Shown: piece after piece, positions 50,821 to 59,330 of the stretch
Layout: every line of letters starts with the position of its first letter
Position numbering within the stretch: the stretch's first letter is position 1
NCBI RefSeq assembly: GCF_000550805.1
Contig: NZ_CP004353.1
Coordinates: 1,240,001-1,304,000, forward strand
DNA length: 64,000 bases
Source of the DNA: Corynebacterium vitaeruminis DSM 20294
GTDB taxonomy: Bacteria; Actinomycetota; Actinomycetes; Mycobacteriales; Mycobacteriaceae
Reading direction: 5' to 3'
Notes under the pieces: model-generated
The model's input: only the letters and a program-made list of their open reading frames with translations
What the model was told of the DNA's origin: nothing
Database searches by the model: none
Translations under genes and position numbers: made by a program

Positions 50821-51867
50821 ATGAACAAGAAACCCGTCTCCCTGTGCGTCCCGGCCGTGGCTGCCGGGCTGCTGCTCTCCCTGACGGCGTGTGGCTCGGA
50901 CAACTCGAGCCCCTCCTCGACTTCCACCTCGGCAGCGGCCGCCTCTTCGGCCTCCAGCACGGCGGCTGCCTCCTCCGCCGCTTCTTCCGGCACCGCCACC
51001 GCAGCTACGCTCGGCCAGGTCTCCAACTCGTTCGCGGAGGACTCCGCCTCGCTCATCTCGAGCACCACGGGCAAGTTCACGCAGGTGGAGTACCAGGACG
51101 CGGAGACGGGCAAGTCGATTACCTACAACATCTTCCTGCCCGCGAACTATGACTCCTCGAAGACCTACCCGATGGTGGTCTTCATCGCCGACGCGAGCAC
51201 CGTCGGCACTGACCCGACCGTGCCGCTGACCCAGGGGATCGGCGCGAACGTGTGGGCTAGCGATGCCTTCCAGCAGGCCTACCCCTCCATCGTCCTCGTC
51301 CCCAGCTACCCCGAGGTCATCCTCGATGACAACAGCGGTGGCCACGTCACCACCGACTACGTCGAGGCCACCCCGCGGCTTATCGACTCCGTCAGCCAGA
51401 AGTACTCGGTAGATAAGAACCGCATCTACGGCACCGGCCAGTCCATGGGCGCGATGACCTCGCTGCTGCTCGCCAGCGAGCACCCAGACCTCTACGCTGG
51501 CATCATACCGGTCGACGGCCAGTGGGACATCTCCACGCTCAAGGGCCTGGAGTCCCAGAACATGGTCTACTTCGCCGCCGAGGACGACGACAAGGCGTGG
51601 GCGGGCATGCAGGAGGTCATGGACATGTTCAAGTCCGACGGCGTGTCCTACTCCTACGCGCAGTGGGACGGAACGTGGACCCCTGACCAGCGCAGCGAAG
51701 CCGCCCAGCAGCTGTTCAGCCAGGGAAATAGGCTCAACCTGGTGTCCTGGAAGGCGGGCACGGTCGACACCAGCAGCGCGCAGAACAACAGCGCCCACAT
51801 GGCCAGCTTCGCCTACGGCTACCGCGCGATCGCCGCGATGGAGTGGCTCATGCAGCAGAGCAAGTAG
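50821..51867 (+). CDS. Secreted lipoprotein alpha/beta-hydrolase
   Basis: A 348-residue lipoprotein: signal peptide with lipobox LTACGS (cysteine about 24), a Ser/Ala-rich linker (25-60), then a hydrolase domain like the esterase/peptidase family with nucleophile Ser in GTGQSMGAMTSLLL and a late histidine in NNSAHMASF. Extracytoplasmic, membrane-tethered; substrate unknown. ATG 50821 follows GAAGGA by 7 bases and starts the signal peptide; the longer frame from 50761 is rejected. Confidence 0.85.
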   Translation: MNKKPVSLCVPAVAAGLLLSLTACGSDNSSPSSTSTSAAAASSASSTAAASSAASSGTATAATLGQVSNSFAEDSASLISSTTGKFTQVEYQDAETGKSITYNIFLPANYDSSKTYPMVVFIADASTVGTDPTVPLTQGIGANVWASDAFQQAYPSIVLVPSYPEVILDDNSGGHVTTDYVEATPRLIDSVSQKYSVDKNRIYGTGQSMGAMTSLLLASEHPDLYAGIIPVDGQWDISTLKGLESQNMVYFAAEDDDKAWAGMQEVMDMFKSDGVSYSYAQWDGTWTPDQRSEAAQQLFSQGNRLNLVSWKAGTVDTSSAQNNSAHMASFAYGYRAIAAMEWLMQQSK

Positions 51868-51879
51868 CGCTAGCTGTTC

Positions 51880-51930
51880 GACGCCGAAGGGCCGGTTCCC
51901 AAGTAGTGGAACCGGCCCTTTCGGGGCGTC
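51880..51930. terminator. Bidirectional terminator between the lipoprotein and ACT genes
   Basis: 14-bp stem (51886-51899 with 51908-51921) extended by GACGCC/GGCGTC at its base. Lies between convergent genes. Confidence 0.8.
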
Positions 51931-51938
51931 AATCGCCG

Positions 51939-52607
51939 CTATTTCCGCAGCAGCCTGCCCAGGATTGTGGCGAGGTTGCCGAAGTGCTGAACCTCGCTGG
52001 GCAGGTAGTCGGGGCCACCGACGCGCCCGAGCACGAGGATGAGCGAGCCGTCCTTCTCCAGGGGTGCGGCCGCCAGCGCCGTGTCGAGCAGGGCCCACGA
52101 CTCGGGGATCCACTCCTCGACATCGGGCCGCAGCACGCGCGCCTCGGGCAGGTCGAAGGCGTCCGGTGAGGTGCCGTCGTCCTCGGGGGCCGCGGGCGAG
52201 GCGGTGACCCGCTGCAGCTTCCCGCCGTCCACTCTGAGCAGGATCGCCCAGTTCGAGGTGAGCACGCGGGGGATGTTGTCGATGAGCTGCGCCAGCGAGG
52301 ACTTCTGGTTGCTGGCCGCCGCCAGCTCCGCCAGCATCTGGATCTGGCCGCGGCGGTCGACGGTGCCGCTGAACGGGCGAATCGAGTCCACCTCGACGCC
52401 CTCGACCTCGTGCGCGGCGGTGATGAGCGCGTCCGCCATCACCGTCGAGGGTAGGCTGACGACCATGTCATCCATGACGGTGCCATCGGGGAAAGCCTGG
52501 ACGACGTCGACGGATTGGATATCGCCGCCGGTGCTGCCGATGGCATCTGCTAAAAGTCCCAGGCTGCCGGGACGGTCGGGGAGCAGGATGCGGATTAGGT
52601 ACGCCAT
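51939..52607 (-). CDS. ACT domain protein
   Basis: A 222-residue protein with an N-terminal ACT domain (LIRILLPDRPGSLGLLADAIG, 1-75) and a C-terminal region (WAILLRVDGGKLQRV...) resembling a GAF-like fold. Conserved between ligA and gatC in corynebacteria; probably senses an amino acid, with an unknown output. ATG 52605-52607 is preferred for GAGGT 6 bases upstream over a start four codons earlier. Confidence 0.8.
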   Translation of the reverse strand: MAYLIRILLPDRPGSLGLLADAIGSTGGDIQSVDVVQAFPDGTVMDDMVVSLPSTVMADALITAAHEVEGVEVDSIRPFSGTVDRRGQIQMLAELAAASNQKSSLAQLIDNIPRVLTSNWAILLRVDGGKLQRVTASPAAPEDDGTSPDAFDLPEARVLRPDVEEWIPESWALLDTALAAAPLEKDGSLILVLGRVGGPDYLPSEVQHFGNLATILGRLLRK

Positions 52608-53007
52608 GGGAAACCTCAAGTTAAATCAGTATTTGGAAGAAATCTCTTTACCGCGCCATCATACGACCCCGCCGACCCCCGCGGAGCGAGGGGAGGGGGA
52701 GGATGAAAATAATTGGTGCACTCCTATTAACGCGCGCGGCGGCGATAAGTTCCCAGTGAAAGTAACTAGGGACACATTTATTCTTCGCCCTCAGCGCAGA
52801 TCACCTGTGTGTACCTGGGGCTTACTCCCGTGATTTATGGGCCTCGTACCGGCGCAGAGTCAGCGTGCCCCGTCGCGCCCGCACTCAGGACCGTGCAGTA
52901 CTATGTCCTCTAGTACCCGGCGAGACTCGTCGGGTGTGCGGCGGCGCCCGGAACGGGGAATGTCGCCCCACGTCAACGTTGCAACACACGTGTAAAGGAT
53001 CTATTAA
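52608..53007. other. ACT-gatC intergenic region
   Basis: 400 bp without a credible gene. TACTAT at 52899-52904 is a likely -10 box for gatC, which would give a leader of about 97 bases; AAAGGA 8 bases before the gatC GTG is its ribosome site. Confidence 0.5.
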
Positions 53008-53310
53008 GTGCCTGAGATTTCGCGCGATGAAGTCGCACACCTGGCCAAGCTGGCTCGCCTCGCGTTGTCGGATGAGGAGCTCGATCGTTTCGCAGAACAG
53101 ATCGACGGCATCATCGGCAACGTGAGCGCGGTTCAGAAGGTGGCCGCTGAAGGTGTGGAGCCGATGAGCCACCCACACTCCATCAAGACCACCATGCGTG
53201 AGGACGTCGTCGAGCAGCTCCTCACCCCGGAGCAGGCCCTCGACCAGGCACCTGCGGTCGAGGATCAGCGTTTCGTGGTTCCGCAGATTTTGGGAGAGGC
53301 ATCCGAGTAA
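53008..53310 (+). CDS. gatC: Asp/Glu-tRNA amidotransferase subunit C
   Basis: Small subunit that stabilises GatA in the GatCAB complex, which turns Glu-tRNA-Gln and Asp-tRNA-Asn into the amide forms. 100 residues with [24 protein letters not shown] start with AAAGGA 8 bases upstream. The gatA start directly follows its stop codon. Confidence 0.95.
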   Translation: MPEISRDEVAHLAKLARLALSDEELDRFAEQIDGIIGNVSAVQKVAAEGVEPMSHPHSIKTTMREDVVEQLLTPEQALDQAPAVEDQRFVVPQILGEASE

Positions 53311-54795
53311 ATGAGCACCTACCTAGTTCCCGATTCCGGCCTCACCTCGCTGACCGCCGCCGAGCTGGCTGAGAAGATCCACTCCCGCGAGGTCTCCTCC
53401 CGCGAGGTCACCCAGGCGCACCTCGACCGCATCAACGAGGTCGACGGCGCCCTGCACGCCTTCCTGCACGTCGGCGCCGAGGAGGCCCTTGCCGCCGCCG
53501 ACGCCGTTGACCGCTCTCTGGACGCGGGCGAGGCCCCGGCGTCCGCACTTGCGGGCGTCCCGCTGGCGCTCAAGGACGTCTTCGTCACCACCGACGCGCC
53601 GACCACCTGCGCCTCGAAGATCCTCGAGGGGTATCGCGCGCCTTACGACGCCACGGTCACCACCCGCATCCGCAACGCGGGCATCCCGATCCTAGGCAAG
53701 ACCAACATGGACGAGTTCGCCATGGGCTCATCCACTGAGAACTCCGCCTTCGGCCCGACCCACAACCCGTGGGACGTCGAGCGCACCCCGGGTGGCTCCG
53801 GCGGCGGCACCTCGGCGGCGCTGGCCTCCGGCGAGGCACCGCTGGGCATCGGCACCGACACCGGCGGATCCATCCGCCAGCCCGCCGCTCTGACCAGCAC
53901 CGTGGGCGTGAAGCCCACCTACGGCACCGTCTCCCGCTACGGCCTGGTTGCCTGCGCTTCCTCCCTCGACCAGGGCGGCCCGACTGCCCGCACGGTCCTG
54001 GACACCGCGCTGCTGCACGAGGTGATCGCGGGCTACGACAAGTACGACGCCACCAGCGTCAACCGCCCGGTCGCCCCCGTCGTCGAGGCCGCCCGCGAGG
54101 GCGCCAACGGCGACCTCAAGGGCGTCAAGGTCGGCGTGGTTAAGCAGTTCGACCGCGAGGGCTACCAGCCCGGCGTGCTCGAGCAGTTCCACGCCTCCGT
54201 CGAGCAGCTGACCAGCCAGGGCGCCGAAATCGTCGAGGTCGACTGCCCGCACTTCGATGACGCGCTCGCCGCCTACTACCTCATCCTTCCGTGCGAGGTG
54301 TCCTCCAACCTCGCGCGTTTCGACGGCATGCGCTACGGCCTGCGCGTCGGCGACGACGGCACCCACTCCGCGGAAGAGGTCATGGCCCTCACCCGCGCGG
54401 CCGGCTTCGGCCCCGAGGTCAAGCGCCGCATCATCCTGGGCACCTACGCCCTGTCGGTGGGCTACTACGACGCCTACTACCTGCAGGCGCAGCGCGTTCG
54501 TACGCTGACCGCCCAGGACTTCGCCAAGGCTTACGAGAAGGCCGACGTCCTCATTTCCCCGACCACGCCGACCACGGCGTTCAAGCTGGGGGAGAAGGTC
54601 TCCGACCCGCTGGCGATGTACAACTTCGACCTGTGCACCCTGCCGCTGAACCTCGCCGGCCTCTGCGGCATGTCTCTGCCCGCTGGCCTGGCGCCGGACA
54701 CCCAGCTGCCGACTGGCCTGCAGATCATGGCCCCGGCCTTCCAGGACGACCGCCTGTACAAGGTGGGCGCTGCCTTCGAGGCTGGCCGCAAGTAG
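53311..54795 (+). CDS. gatA: Asp/Glu-tRNA amidotransferase subunit A
   Basis: Amidase subunit that frees ammonia from glutamine. The 494-residue protein has the Ser-cisSer-Lys triad: Lys in VPLALKDVF, serines in the glycine-rich [19 protein letters not shown] and [12 protein letters not shown]. Coupled to gatC. gatB lies 6.4 kb downstream with unrelated genes between. Confidence 0.96.
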   Translation: MSTYLVPDSGLTSLTAAELAEKIHSREVSSREVTQAHLDRINEVDGALHAFLHVGAEEALAAADAVDRSLDAGEAPASALAGVPLALKDVFVTTDAPTTCASKILEGYRAPYDATVTTRIRNAGIPILGKTNMDEFAMGSSTENSAFGPTHNPWDVERTPGGSGGGTSAALASGEAPLGIGTDTGGSIRQPAALTSTVGVKPTYGTVSRYGLVACASSLDQGGPTARTVLDTALLHEVIAGYDKYDATSVNRPVAPVVEAAREGANGDLKGVKVGVVKQFDREGYQPGVLEQFHASVEQLTSQGAEIVEVDCPHFDDALAAYYLILPCEVSSNLARFDGMRYGLRVGDDGTHSAEEVMALTRAAGFGPEVKRRIILGTYALSVGYYDAYYLQAQRVRTLTAQDFAKAYEKADVLISPTTPTTAFKLGEKVSDPLAMYNFDLCTLPLNLAGLCGMSLPAGLAPDTQLPTGLQIMAPAFQDDRLYKVGAAFEAGRK

Positions 54796-54872
54796 ACGAT
54801 CCGTCCAAAACCGTTTCCCCCTTTCGCCCTCACCGGCGGCTGGGGGATTACTGTTTGCCTGGCGCCGCAACC

Positions 54873-54952
54873 CGACTTCACTCATTAGACTTCACTCCAA
54901 GAAATACCCTGGTGGGGTATGGATATTGGGTGAAGTCTAGCGACTGAAGTCG
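54873..54952. promoter_or_regulatory. 80-bp nested palindrome with CsoR-like centre
   Basis: Outer arms 54873-54898 and 54928-54952 are inverted copies with few mismatches. Each arm holds two GACTTCA (or TGAAGTC) heptamers 14 bp apart. The exact centre is ATACCC-TGGTG-GGGTAT (54904-54920), closely like the copper repressor CsoR operator ATACCCTACGGGGGTATGG of B. subtilis. Midpoints of inner and outer repeats agree to within a base. Likely a compound operator for the MFS gene; no regulator gene is adjacent. Confidence 0.6.
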
Positions 54953-55067
54953 AAGTTGGATTTGCGGGCAAAAAGGGCCGCCGGGCGAACCTTTGACATG
55001 TCACGCGGGTAGGCTGAACCGAGCACATAATGGCTGGATGCTCGCCCGCGGCTTCGCGGCCGAAGGT

Positions 55068-55090
55068 GGGCGTCGAAAAGCAAAAACGGG
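55068..55090 (+). repeat. Dispersed 20-bp repeat, copy 11
   Basis: GGGCGTCGAAAAGCAAAAAC, 13-35 bases upstream of the MFS start and in its orientation. Confidence 0.45.
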
Positions 55091-55102
55091 AAGAAGGGCT
55101 GA

Positions 55103-56542
55103 ATGGCGAAACGGGAACGGGTGCACGCGACCACCTTGCCGCTGCCGGAGGCGCAGGCGTGGCCAGCGCTCATCGCGCTGTGCGTGGGGTTCTTCATGAT
55201 TCTGCTGGATCAGACCATCGTTTCGGTGGCCACTCCCGCGCTGCAGACGGGGCTGGGGGCCAACTACAACGAGGTCGTGTGGGTGACGTCCGCGTACCTG
55301 CTTACCTTCGCCGTCCCGCTGCTCGTGACCGGGCGCTTGGGGGATCGATTCGGGCCGCGCAGCCTGTACCTCGGCGGCATGGTCGTCTTCACGCTCAGCT
55401 CGCTGGCGTGCGGCCTGTCGCCGTCGATGACGTGGCTCATCATCGCCCGCGCGGTGCAGGGCTTGGGTGCCGCGATGCTCACCCCGCAGACGATGAGCGT
55501 GATCAACCGCATCTTCGCCCGCGAGCGGCGGGGTGCGGCGCTGGGCGTGTGGGGCATGACCGCTGGCGTGGCCAACCTGACGGGGCCGGTGCTCGGCGGC
55601 ATCATCACCGAGTCGATCGGCTGGCAGTGGATCTTCTTCATCAACGTGCCCTTCGGCGTGCTCTCAGTGCTGCTCGTTTACCGCTACGTACCGGTGTTCC
55701 TCACAACCGAGCGCAAGGTGGACCCGGCGTCGATCGTGCTGTCGGTGCTGGCGGTGTTCCTCCTGGTCTTCGGATTGCAGCAGGGCGAGACCGAGGACTG
55801 GGCGCTGTGGATCTGGGTGTGCCTGCTCGCCGGTCTGGGCTTCGGCTGGCTGTTCGTGAGGCAGCAGTCGCGCGCCGAGCGCAAGGGCAACGACCCGCTC
55901 ATGCCGCTGAAGCTGTTTAGCTTCCACAACTTCTCCATGGGCAACGTGGCGATCTTCGCCATGGGTTTCGTCGTCGCGGGCACGCCGCTGCCGATCATGC
56001 TGTACCTGCAGCACGTCCACGGGATGAGCCCCTTGGCGGCGGGCTGCATGATGATCCCGCAGGCGTTTTCTTCGCTCACGCTGTCGCCGTATATTGGCCG
56101 GAAGTCCGACAGCTACTCGCCGAACAAGCTCGCGGCGATGGGATATGCGATCTCCGGGCTGGCCTACCTGGGCATGTTCGCGGTCATGCAGTTCTCGGCG
56201 CCGGTGTGGTGGGTGTTGGTGGTCACCTTGTTCATCGGTATCGGCAACTCCTTTGTCTGGTCGCCGAACTCCACCTCCACCATGCGCGACCTCAGCCCGC
56301 AGCTCATGGGTGTGGGTTCGGGCGTGTACAACACCACCCGACAGCTGGGCTCGGTCTTGGGCTCGGCGGCCATCGGCGCGGTCCTGCAGTGGCGTGTGAA
56401 CGTCACCGACCTCGGTGCGGCCTATGGCCAGTCCGTCGCGGTGGCCGCGCTGGCGCTCCTCGTGGGCATCTGGGCGGCGCTGGCGGCGAACAGCCGCGAA
56501 TTATCAATTGAAAAGCGCTCTCAACAGGCAGATTTCCAATAG
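55103..56542 (+). CDS. MFS drug:H+ antiporter (EmrB/QacA, DHA2 type)
   Basis: A 479-residue, 14-helix exporter. Motif D1 is LLDQTIVSVATPAL, motif A GRLGDRFGPR, motif C around ANLTGPVLGGIITESIGWQW. Members expel toxic or hydrophobic compounds; substrate unknown. GAAGAAGGG lies about 6-9 bases before the ATG. The gene and the following dehydrogenase interrupt the gatA-siderophore reductase order I recall from C. glutamicum. The upstream palindrome suggests that it is inducible. Confidence 0.88.
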   Translation: MAKRERVHATTLPLPEAQAWPALIALCVGFFMILLDQTIVSVATPALQTGLGANYNEVVWVTSAYLLTFAVPLLVTGRLGDRFGPRSLYLGGMVVFTLSSLACGLSPSMTWLIIARAVQGLGAAMLTPQTMSVINRIFARERRGAALGVWGMTAGVANLTGPVLGGIITESIGWQWIFFINVPFGVLSVLLVYRYVPVFLTTERKVDPASIVLSVLAVFLLVFGLQQGETEDWALWIWVCLLAGLGFGWLFVRQQSRAERKGNDPLMPLKLFSFHNFSMGNVAIFAMGFVVAGTPLPIMLYLQHVHGMSPLAAGCMMIPQAFSSLTLSPYIGRKSDSYSPNKLAAMGYAISGLAYLGMFAVMQFSAPVWWVLVVTLFIGIGNSFVWSPNSTSTMRDLSPQLMGVGSGVYNTTRQLGSVLGSAAIGAVLQWRVNVTDLGAAYGQSVAVAALALLVGIWAALAANSRELSIEKRSQQADFQ

Positions 56543-56560
56543 CGCGCGTAGATTGGGGCC

Positions 56561-57610
56561 ATGACTTTCAAGGTAAAGGCCCTTCAGAAGACCTCGCCGG
56601 AGGCACCGTTCCAGGTGACGGAGATCGAGCGCCGCGACCCCCGCGAGGATGACGTCGTCATCGACATCAAGGCCGCCGGCATCTGCCACTCCGACATTCA
56701 CACCATCCGCAACGAGTGGGGACAAGCCCACTTCCCGCTCACCGTGGGGCACGAGATCGCTGGCGTGGTCTCCGCCGTGGGCGACGCGGTGACTAAGTTC
56801 AAGGTCGGCGACCGCGTGGGCGTCGGTTGCCTCGTCAACTCCTGCGGCGAATGCGAGCAGTGCCGCAACCACCAGGAACAGGACTGCCTCAACCGCCCGG
56901 TGGGCACCTATGACTCGCTCGACGTGGACGGCACGATCACGCAGGGCGGCTACTCGCAGAAGGTCGTCGTCAACGAGCGCTTCGTGTGCACCATCCCGGA
57001 CGGTCTCGACTTCGACCACGCCGCGCCCCTGCTGTGCGCGGGCATCACCACCTACGCGCCGATCGCCCGCTGGAACATCAAGGAGGGCGACAAGGTCGCC
57101 ATCGTGGGGCTTGGCGGACTCGGCCACATGGGCGTGCAGATCGCGGCGGCGAAGGGTGCGGACGTCACCGTGCTCTCGCGCTCGCTGAAGAAGGCCGAGG
57201 CGGCCGCCGAGCTCGGCGCCCATCGCACCCTCGCCACCAGCGAGGAGGGCTTCTTTAAGGCCCACCGCGGCGAGTTCGACTTCATCCTGTCCACCATCTC
57301 CGCGTCCTACGACCTGCAGGATTACCTGCGCCTGCTCAAGCCGCACGGCGTCATGGCAGTGGTCGGCCTCCCGCCGGAGAAGATGAGCCTGGGGCTTGGC
57401 TCGCTCATCGGCGGCGGCAAGGTGCTCACCGGCTCGAACATCGGCGGCATCAAGGAGACCCAGGAGATGCTCGACTTCTGCGCCTCGAAGGGGATCGGCG
57501 CGGTCATCGAGAAGATCGGCGTCCACGACGTCGACGCGGCCTACGATCGCGTCGTCGCAGGGGATGTGAAGTTCCGCTTCGTCATCGACACCTCCACCTT
57601 CGAGGAGTAG
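56561..57610 (+). CDS. Zinc-dependent NAD(P) alcohol dehydrogenase (YahK/CAD-like)
   Basis: A 349-residue medium-chain dehydrogenase. Catalytic zinc ligands lie in GICHSDIH and VGHEIAG plus a later Cys (LLCAGITTY); structural zinc in CGECEQCRNHQEQDC; cofactor loop GLGGLGHMGVQ. Most like aldehyde reductases of the YahK/cinnamyl-alcohol group. TAGATT (56549-56554) is 6 bases before the ATG, so it probably has its own leaderless transcript despite lying 18 bp after the MFS gene. Confidence 0.9.
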   Translation: MTFKVKALQKTSPEAPFQVTEIERRDPREDDVVIDIKAAGICHSDIHTIRNEWGQAHFPLTVGHEIAGVVSAVGDAVTKFKVGDRVGVGCLVNSCGECEQCRNHQEQDCLNRPVGTYDSLDVDGTITQGGYSQKVVVNERFVCTIPDGLDFDHAAPLLCAGITTYAPIARWNIKEGDKVAIVGLGGLGHMGVQIAAAKGADVTVLSRSLKKAEAAAELGAHRTLATSEEGFFKAHRGEFDFILSTISASYDLQDYLRLLKPHGVMAVVGLPPEKMSLGLGSLIGGGKVLTGSNIGGIKETQEMLDFCASKGIGAVIEKIGVHDVDAAYDRVVAGDVKFRFVIDTSTFEE

Positions 57611-57639
57611 CAGGAACCTCACGCGGAGAAAACTCCATT

Positions 57640-57679
57640 GCGGGCGGGTGGCGTCCAAGGCGGGCGCCGCCCGCTTTCT
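57640..57679 (+). terminator. Terminator after the alcohol dehydrogenase gene
   Basis: 8-bp stem GCGGGCGG/CCGCCCGC (57640-57647 with 57667-57674) followed by TTTCT. Confidence 0.65.
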
Positions 57680-57724
57680 GTTGCGGTGTGCTCTTTCGTT
57701 CCCGCTTAGAAATCGAGCACACAT

Positions 57725-57743
57725 TTGTGATAGCCTAACCTAA
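57725..57743. promoter_or_regulatory. DtxR-type iron box
   Basis: TTGTGATAGCCTAACCTAA matches about 15 of 19 positions of the DtxR consensus TTAGGTTAGGCTAACCTAA. It lies 46 bp upstream of the siderophore reductase start and overlaps its likely promoter, so the gene should be repressed when iron is plentiful. Confidence 0.85.
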
Positions 57744-57789
57744 CTTTAATCGGGGTGTACGAACGCCTCCGGGTACGAGAGGGAGAGAA

Positions 57790-58710
57790 ATGGCGCGCAA
57801 CGAGCAGCAAACAGGCACTATGCAAGGCGGCGGGGCTCCGGAAGCGGGGCGAGGCCCCGGCAAGGGCCGGAAGATGGTGGCAAGGCCCGCCACCCTGCGT
57901 GCCCGCACCGAGATCGGAAAGAACATGGTGCGGCTGAGCTTCGACGCGCCCGCGATGGTGGGAACCGATCCGGTGTCCGAGGCCCCCACCGACCGGTACG
58001 TGAAGCTGCTGTTTATCCCGGAGGGCGCAGGCTACGAGTGGCCTTTCGACCTGCGGGAGATCAAGGAAGCCGTCCCCGGCGAGCTGCAGCCGGTGCGGCG
58101 AACCTACACCTTGCGCAACGTGGACCCGGCGGCAGGCACCTTTGACATCGACTTCTACCAGCACGGCGACACCGGGCTGGCCAGTCGTTGGGCAGCCACG
58201 GCGCGGATCGGCGAGACGATCGCCTACCTGGGCCCGGGTGGGGCCTGGCGCCCGGCGCCGGGGTACTCCCACTTCGTTCTCGCGGGCGACGAGTCGGCCG
58301 CGCCCGCCATCGCGGAGGCTATGACTCAGCTGCCAGCAGGCGCCAGCGCGCAGGTCTTCATCGAGATCGCCGATGCAGGTAGCCGCATTCGCTTGTCGAC
58401 GCCCAGCTGCGATCTGGAACAGCTCCCCGAGGGGGTGCAGCTCGAGTGGGTCGAGCGAGGCGATGCCGTGCCGGGTGCGAAGCTCGTGGAAAAGCTGCGC
58501 GGGTCCAGCTTCCCCGATGTTCCCACCAGCTGGTTCGTGCACGGTGTGGCGGAAATGGTCAAGGATGTCCGGCGCCTGTTGTTCGTGGAGCGATCGGTGG
58601 CGAAGCAGGACGCGTCGATCTCCGGCTACTGGCGGCTGGGCGCGACCGAGGACGTCTGGCAGGCCACCAAGCGGGAACTGCTTGCCGAGTGGGAGGCGCA
58701 GGAAAAATAA
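57790..58710 (+). CDS. Siderophore-interacting protein (ferric-siderophore reductase, ViuB-like)
   Basis: Cytosolic flavoprotein that reduces ferric siderophores to release iron. 306 residues: FAD-binding domain with RRTYTLRNVDP and FYQHGDTGLASRW, then an NAD(P)H domain with AGDESAAPAIAEAM and a C-terminal WRLGATEDVWQ helix. GAGGGAGAGA precedes the ATG. A DtxR box upstream ties it to iron starvation. Codons at 58385-58404 coincide with a copy of the dispersed repeat, encoding RIRLSTP in a surface-loop position. Confidence 0.92.
   Translation: MARNEQQTGTMQGGGAPEAGRGPGKGRKMVARPATLRARTEIGKNMVRLSFDAPAMVGTDPVSEAPTDRYVKLLFIPEGAGYEWPFDLREIKEAVPGELQPVRRTYTLRNVDPAAGTFDIDFYQHGDTGLASRWAATARIGETIAYLGPGGAWRPAPGYSHFVLAGDESAAPAIAEAMTQLPAGASAQVFIEIADAGSRIRLSTPSCDLEQLPEGVQLEWVERGDAVPGAKLVEKLRGSSFPDVPTSWFVHGVAEMVKDVRRLLFVERSVAKQDASISGYWRLGATEDVWQATKRELLAEWEAQEK
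58385..58404 (-). repeat. Dispersed 20-bp repeat, copy 12 (inside a coding sequence)
   Basis: GCATTCGCTTGTCGACGCCC on the plus strand. Its reverse complement shares 17 contiguous bases with copy 7. This is the only clear copy inside a conserved gene; it stays in frame. Confidence 0.6.
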
Positions 58711-58712
58711 CT

Positions 58713-58740
58713 GGGGCGCGCCGCTCAAGCGGCGAGCCCC
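58713..58740. terminator. Hairpin between siderophore reductase and small membrane protein genes
   Basis: GGGGC/GCCCC outer and GCCGCT/AGCGGC inner stems around a CA loop, between convergent genes. No T-run, so the terminator role is uncertain. Confidence 0.45.
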
Positions 58741-58752
58741 TGGGGGAAATAT

Positions 58753-59091
58753 CTAGTCGTTCTTCTTGATATCGGAGAGGACGCACGCCGCGCCGGAGCT
58801 CACCGCGGTGACGGCGAGGACGGACGGCCAAGCGCCGATCTTCTTGGCCAAGGGGTGGGAGGCGCCGAAGGCGCCGACGTACAAGGCGGCGAGGGCTGCG
58901 GTCGTGGCCGGGTTAGTCTTGGCCAGCCAGGAGCGGCCCGCCCACACACCCGCGGCGGCAAGTACCACGCCGCCGAGGGGGCGGATGCCGGTCTCGCGGG
59001 CGACCAGCCAGCCGCCGATGAGGCCGACTAGCTCGACGTTGGCGGTGCTGACGTCTTCTGGCTTCTTCAGGTTAAAAATCTTTGAGCTCAT
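58753..59091 (-). CDS. Small conserved membrane protein, unknown function
   Basis: 112 residues with three hydrophobic segments ([40 protein letters not shown], the last two close) and a weaker one near the end, then a charged tail SDIKKND. No recognised family beyond similar corynebacterial proteins next to pfkA. TACCAT lies 8 bases before the ATG. Confidence 0.65.
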   Translation of the reverse strand: MSSKIFNLKKPEDVSTANVELVGLIGGWLVARETGIRPLGGVVLAAAGVWAGRSWLAKTNPATTAALAALYVGAFGASHPLAKKIGAWPSVLAVTAVSSGAACVLSDIKKND

Positions 59092-59330
59092 ACCTTGCGA
59101 TGGTAGTCGCCACTATCGCGGAGGGGCCGGGATTGTGGCTGTGGACATTCTGGCGGACGGGTGGGAGTTTCCGGGGAGCCTCCGGGCGGGGGTGCCTACT
59201 CGGGTGCAAAAGCGGGCATGCGACGCCTTTTCGGCCCTTCCCGGGAGAGAGTCGGTGGCATTTGTCACTACTTGCAATCTCACAGTGCCCGAACGGGCAT
59301 GGGCGAAACTGGGGCGCTAAACTTGGCTTC

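Larger units (their letters stand above)
54796..55102. other. gatA-MFS intergenic region
   Basis: Holds an 80-bp nested palindrome and dispersed repeat copy 11. No strong gatA terminator was found; a CCCCC/GGGGG hairpin near 54813-54846 is weak. Confidence 0.6.
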
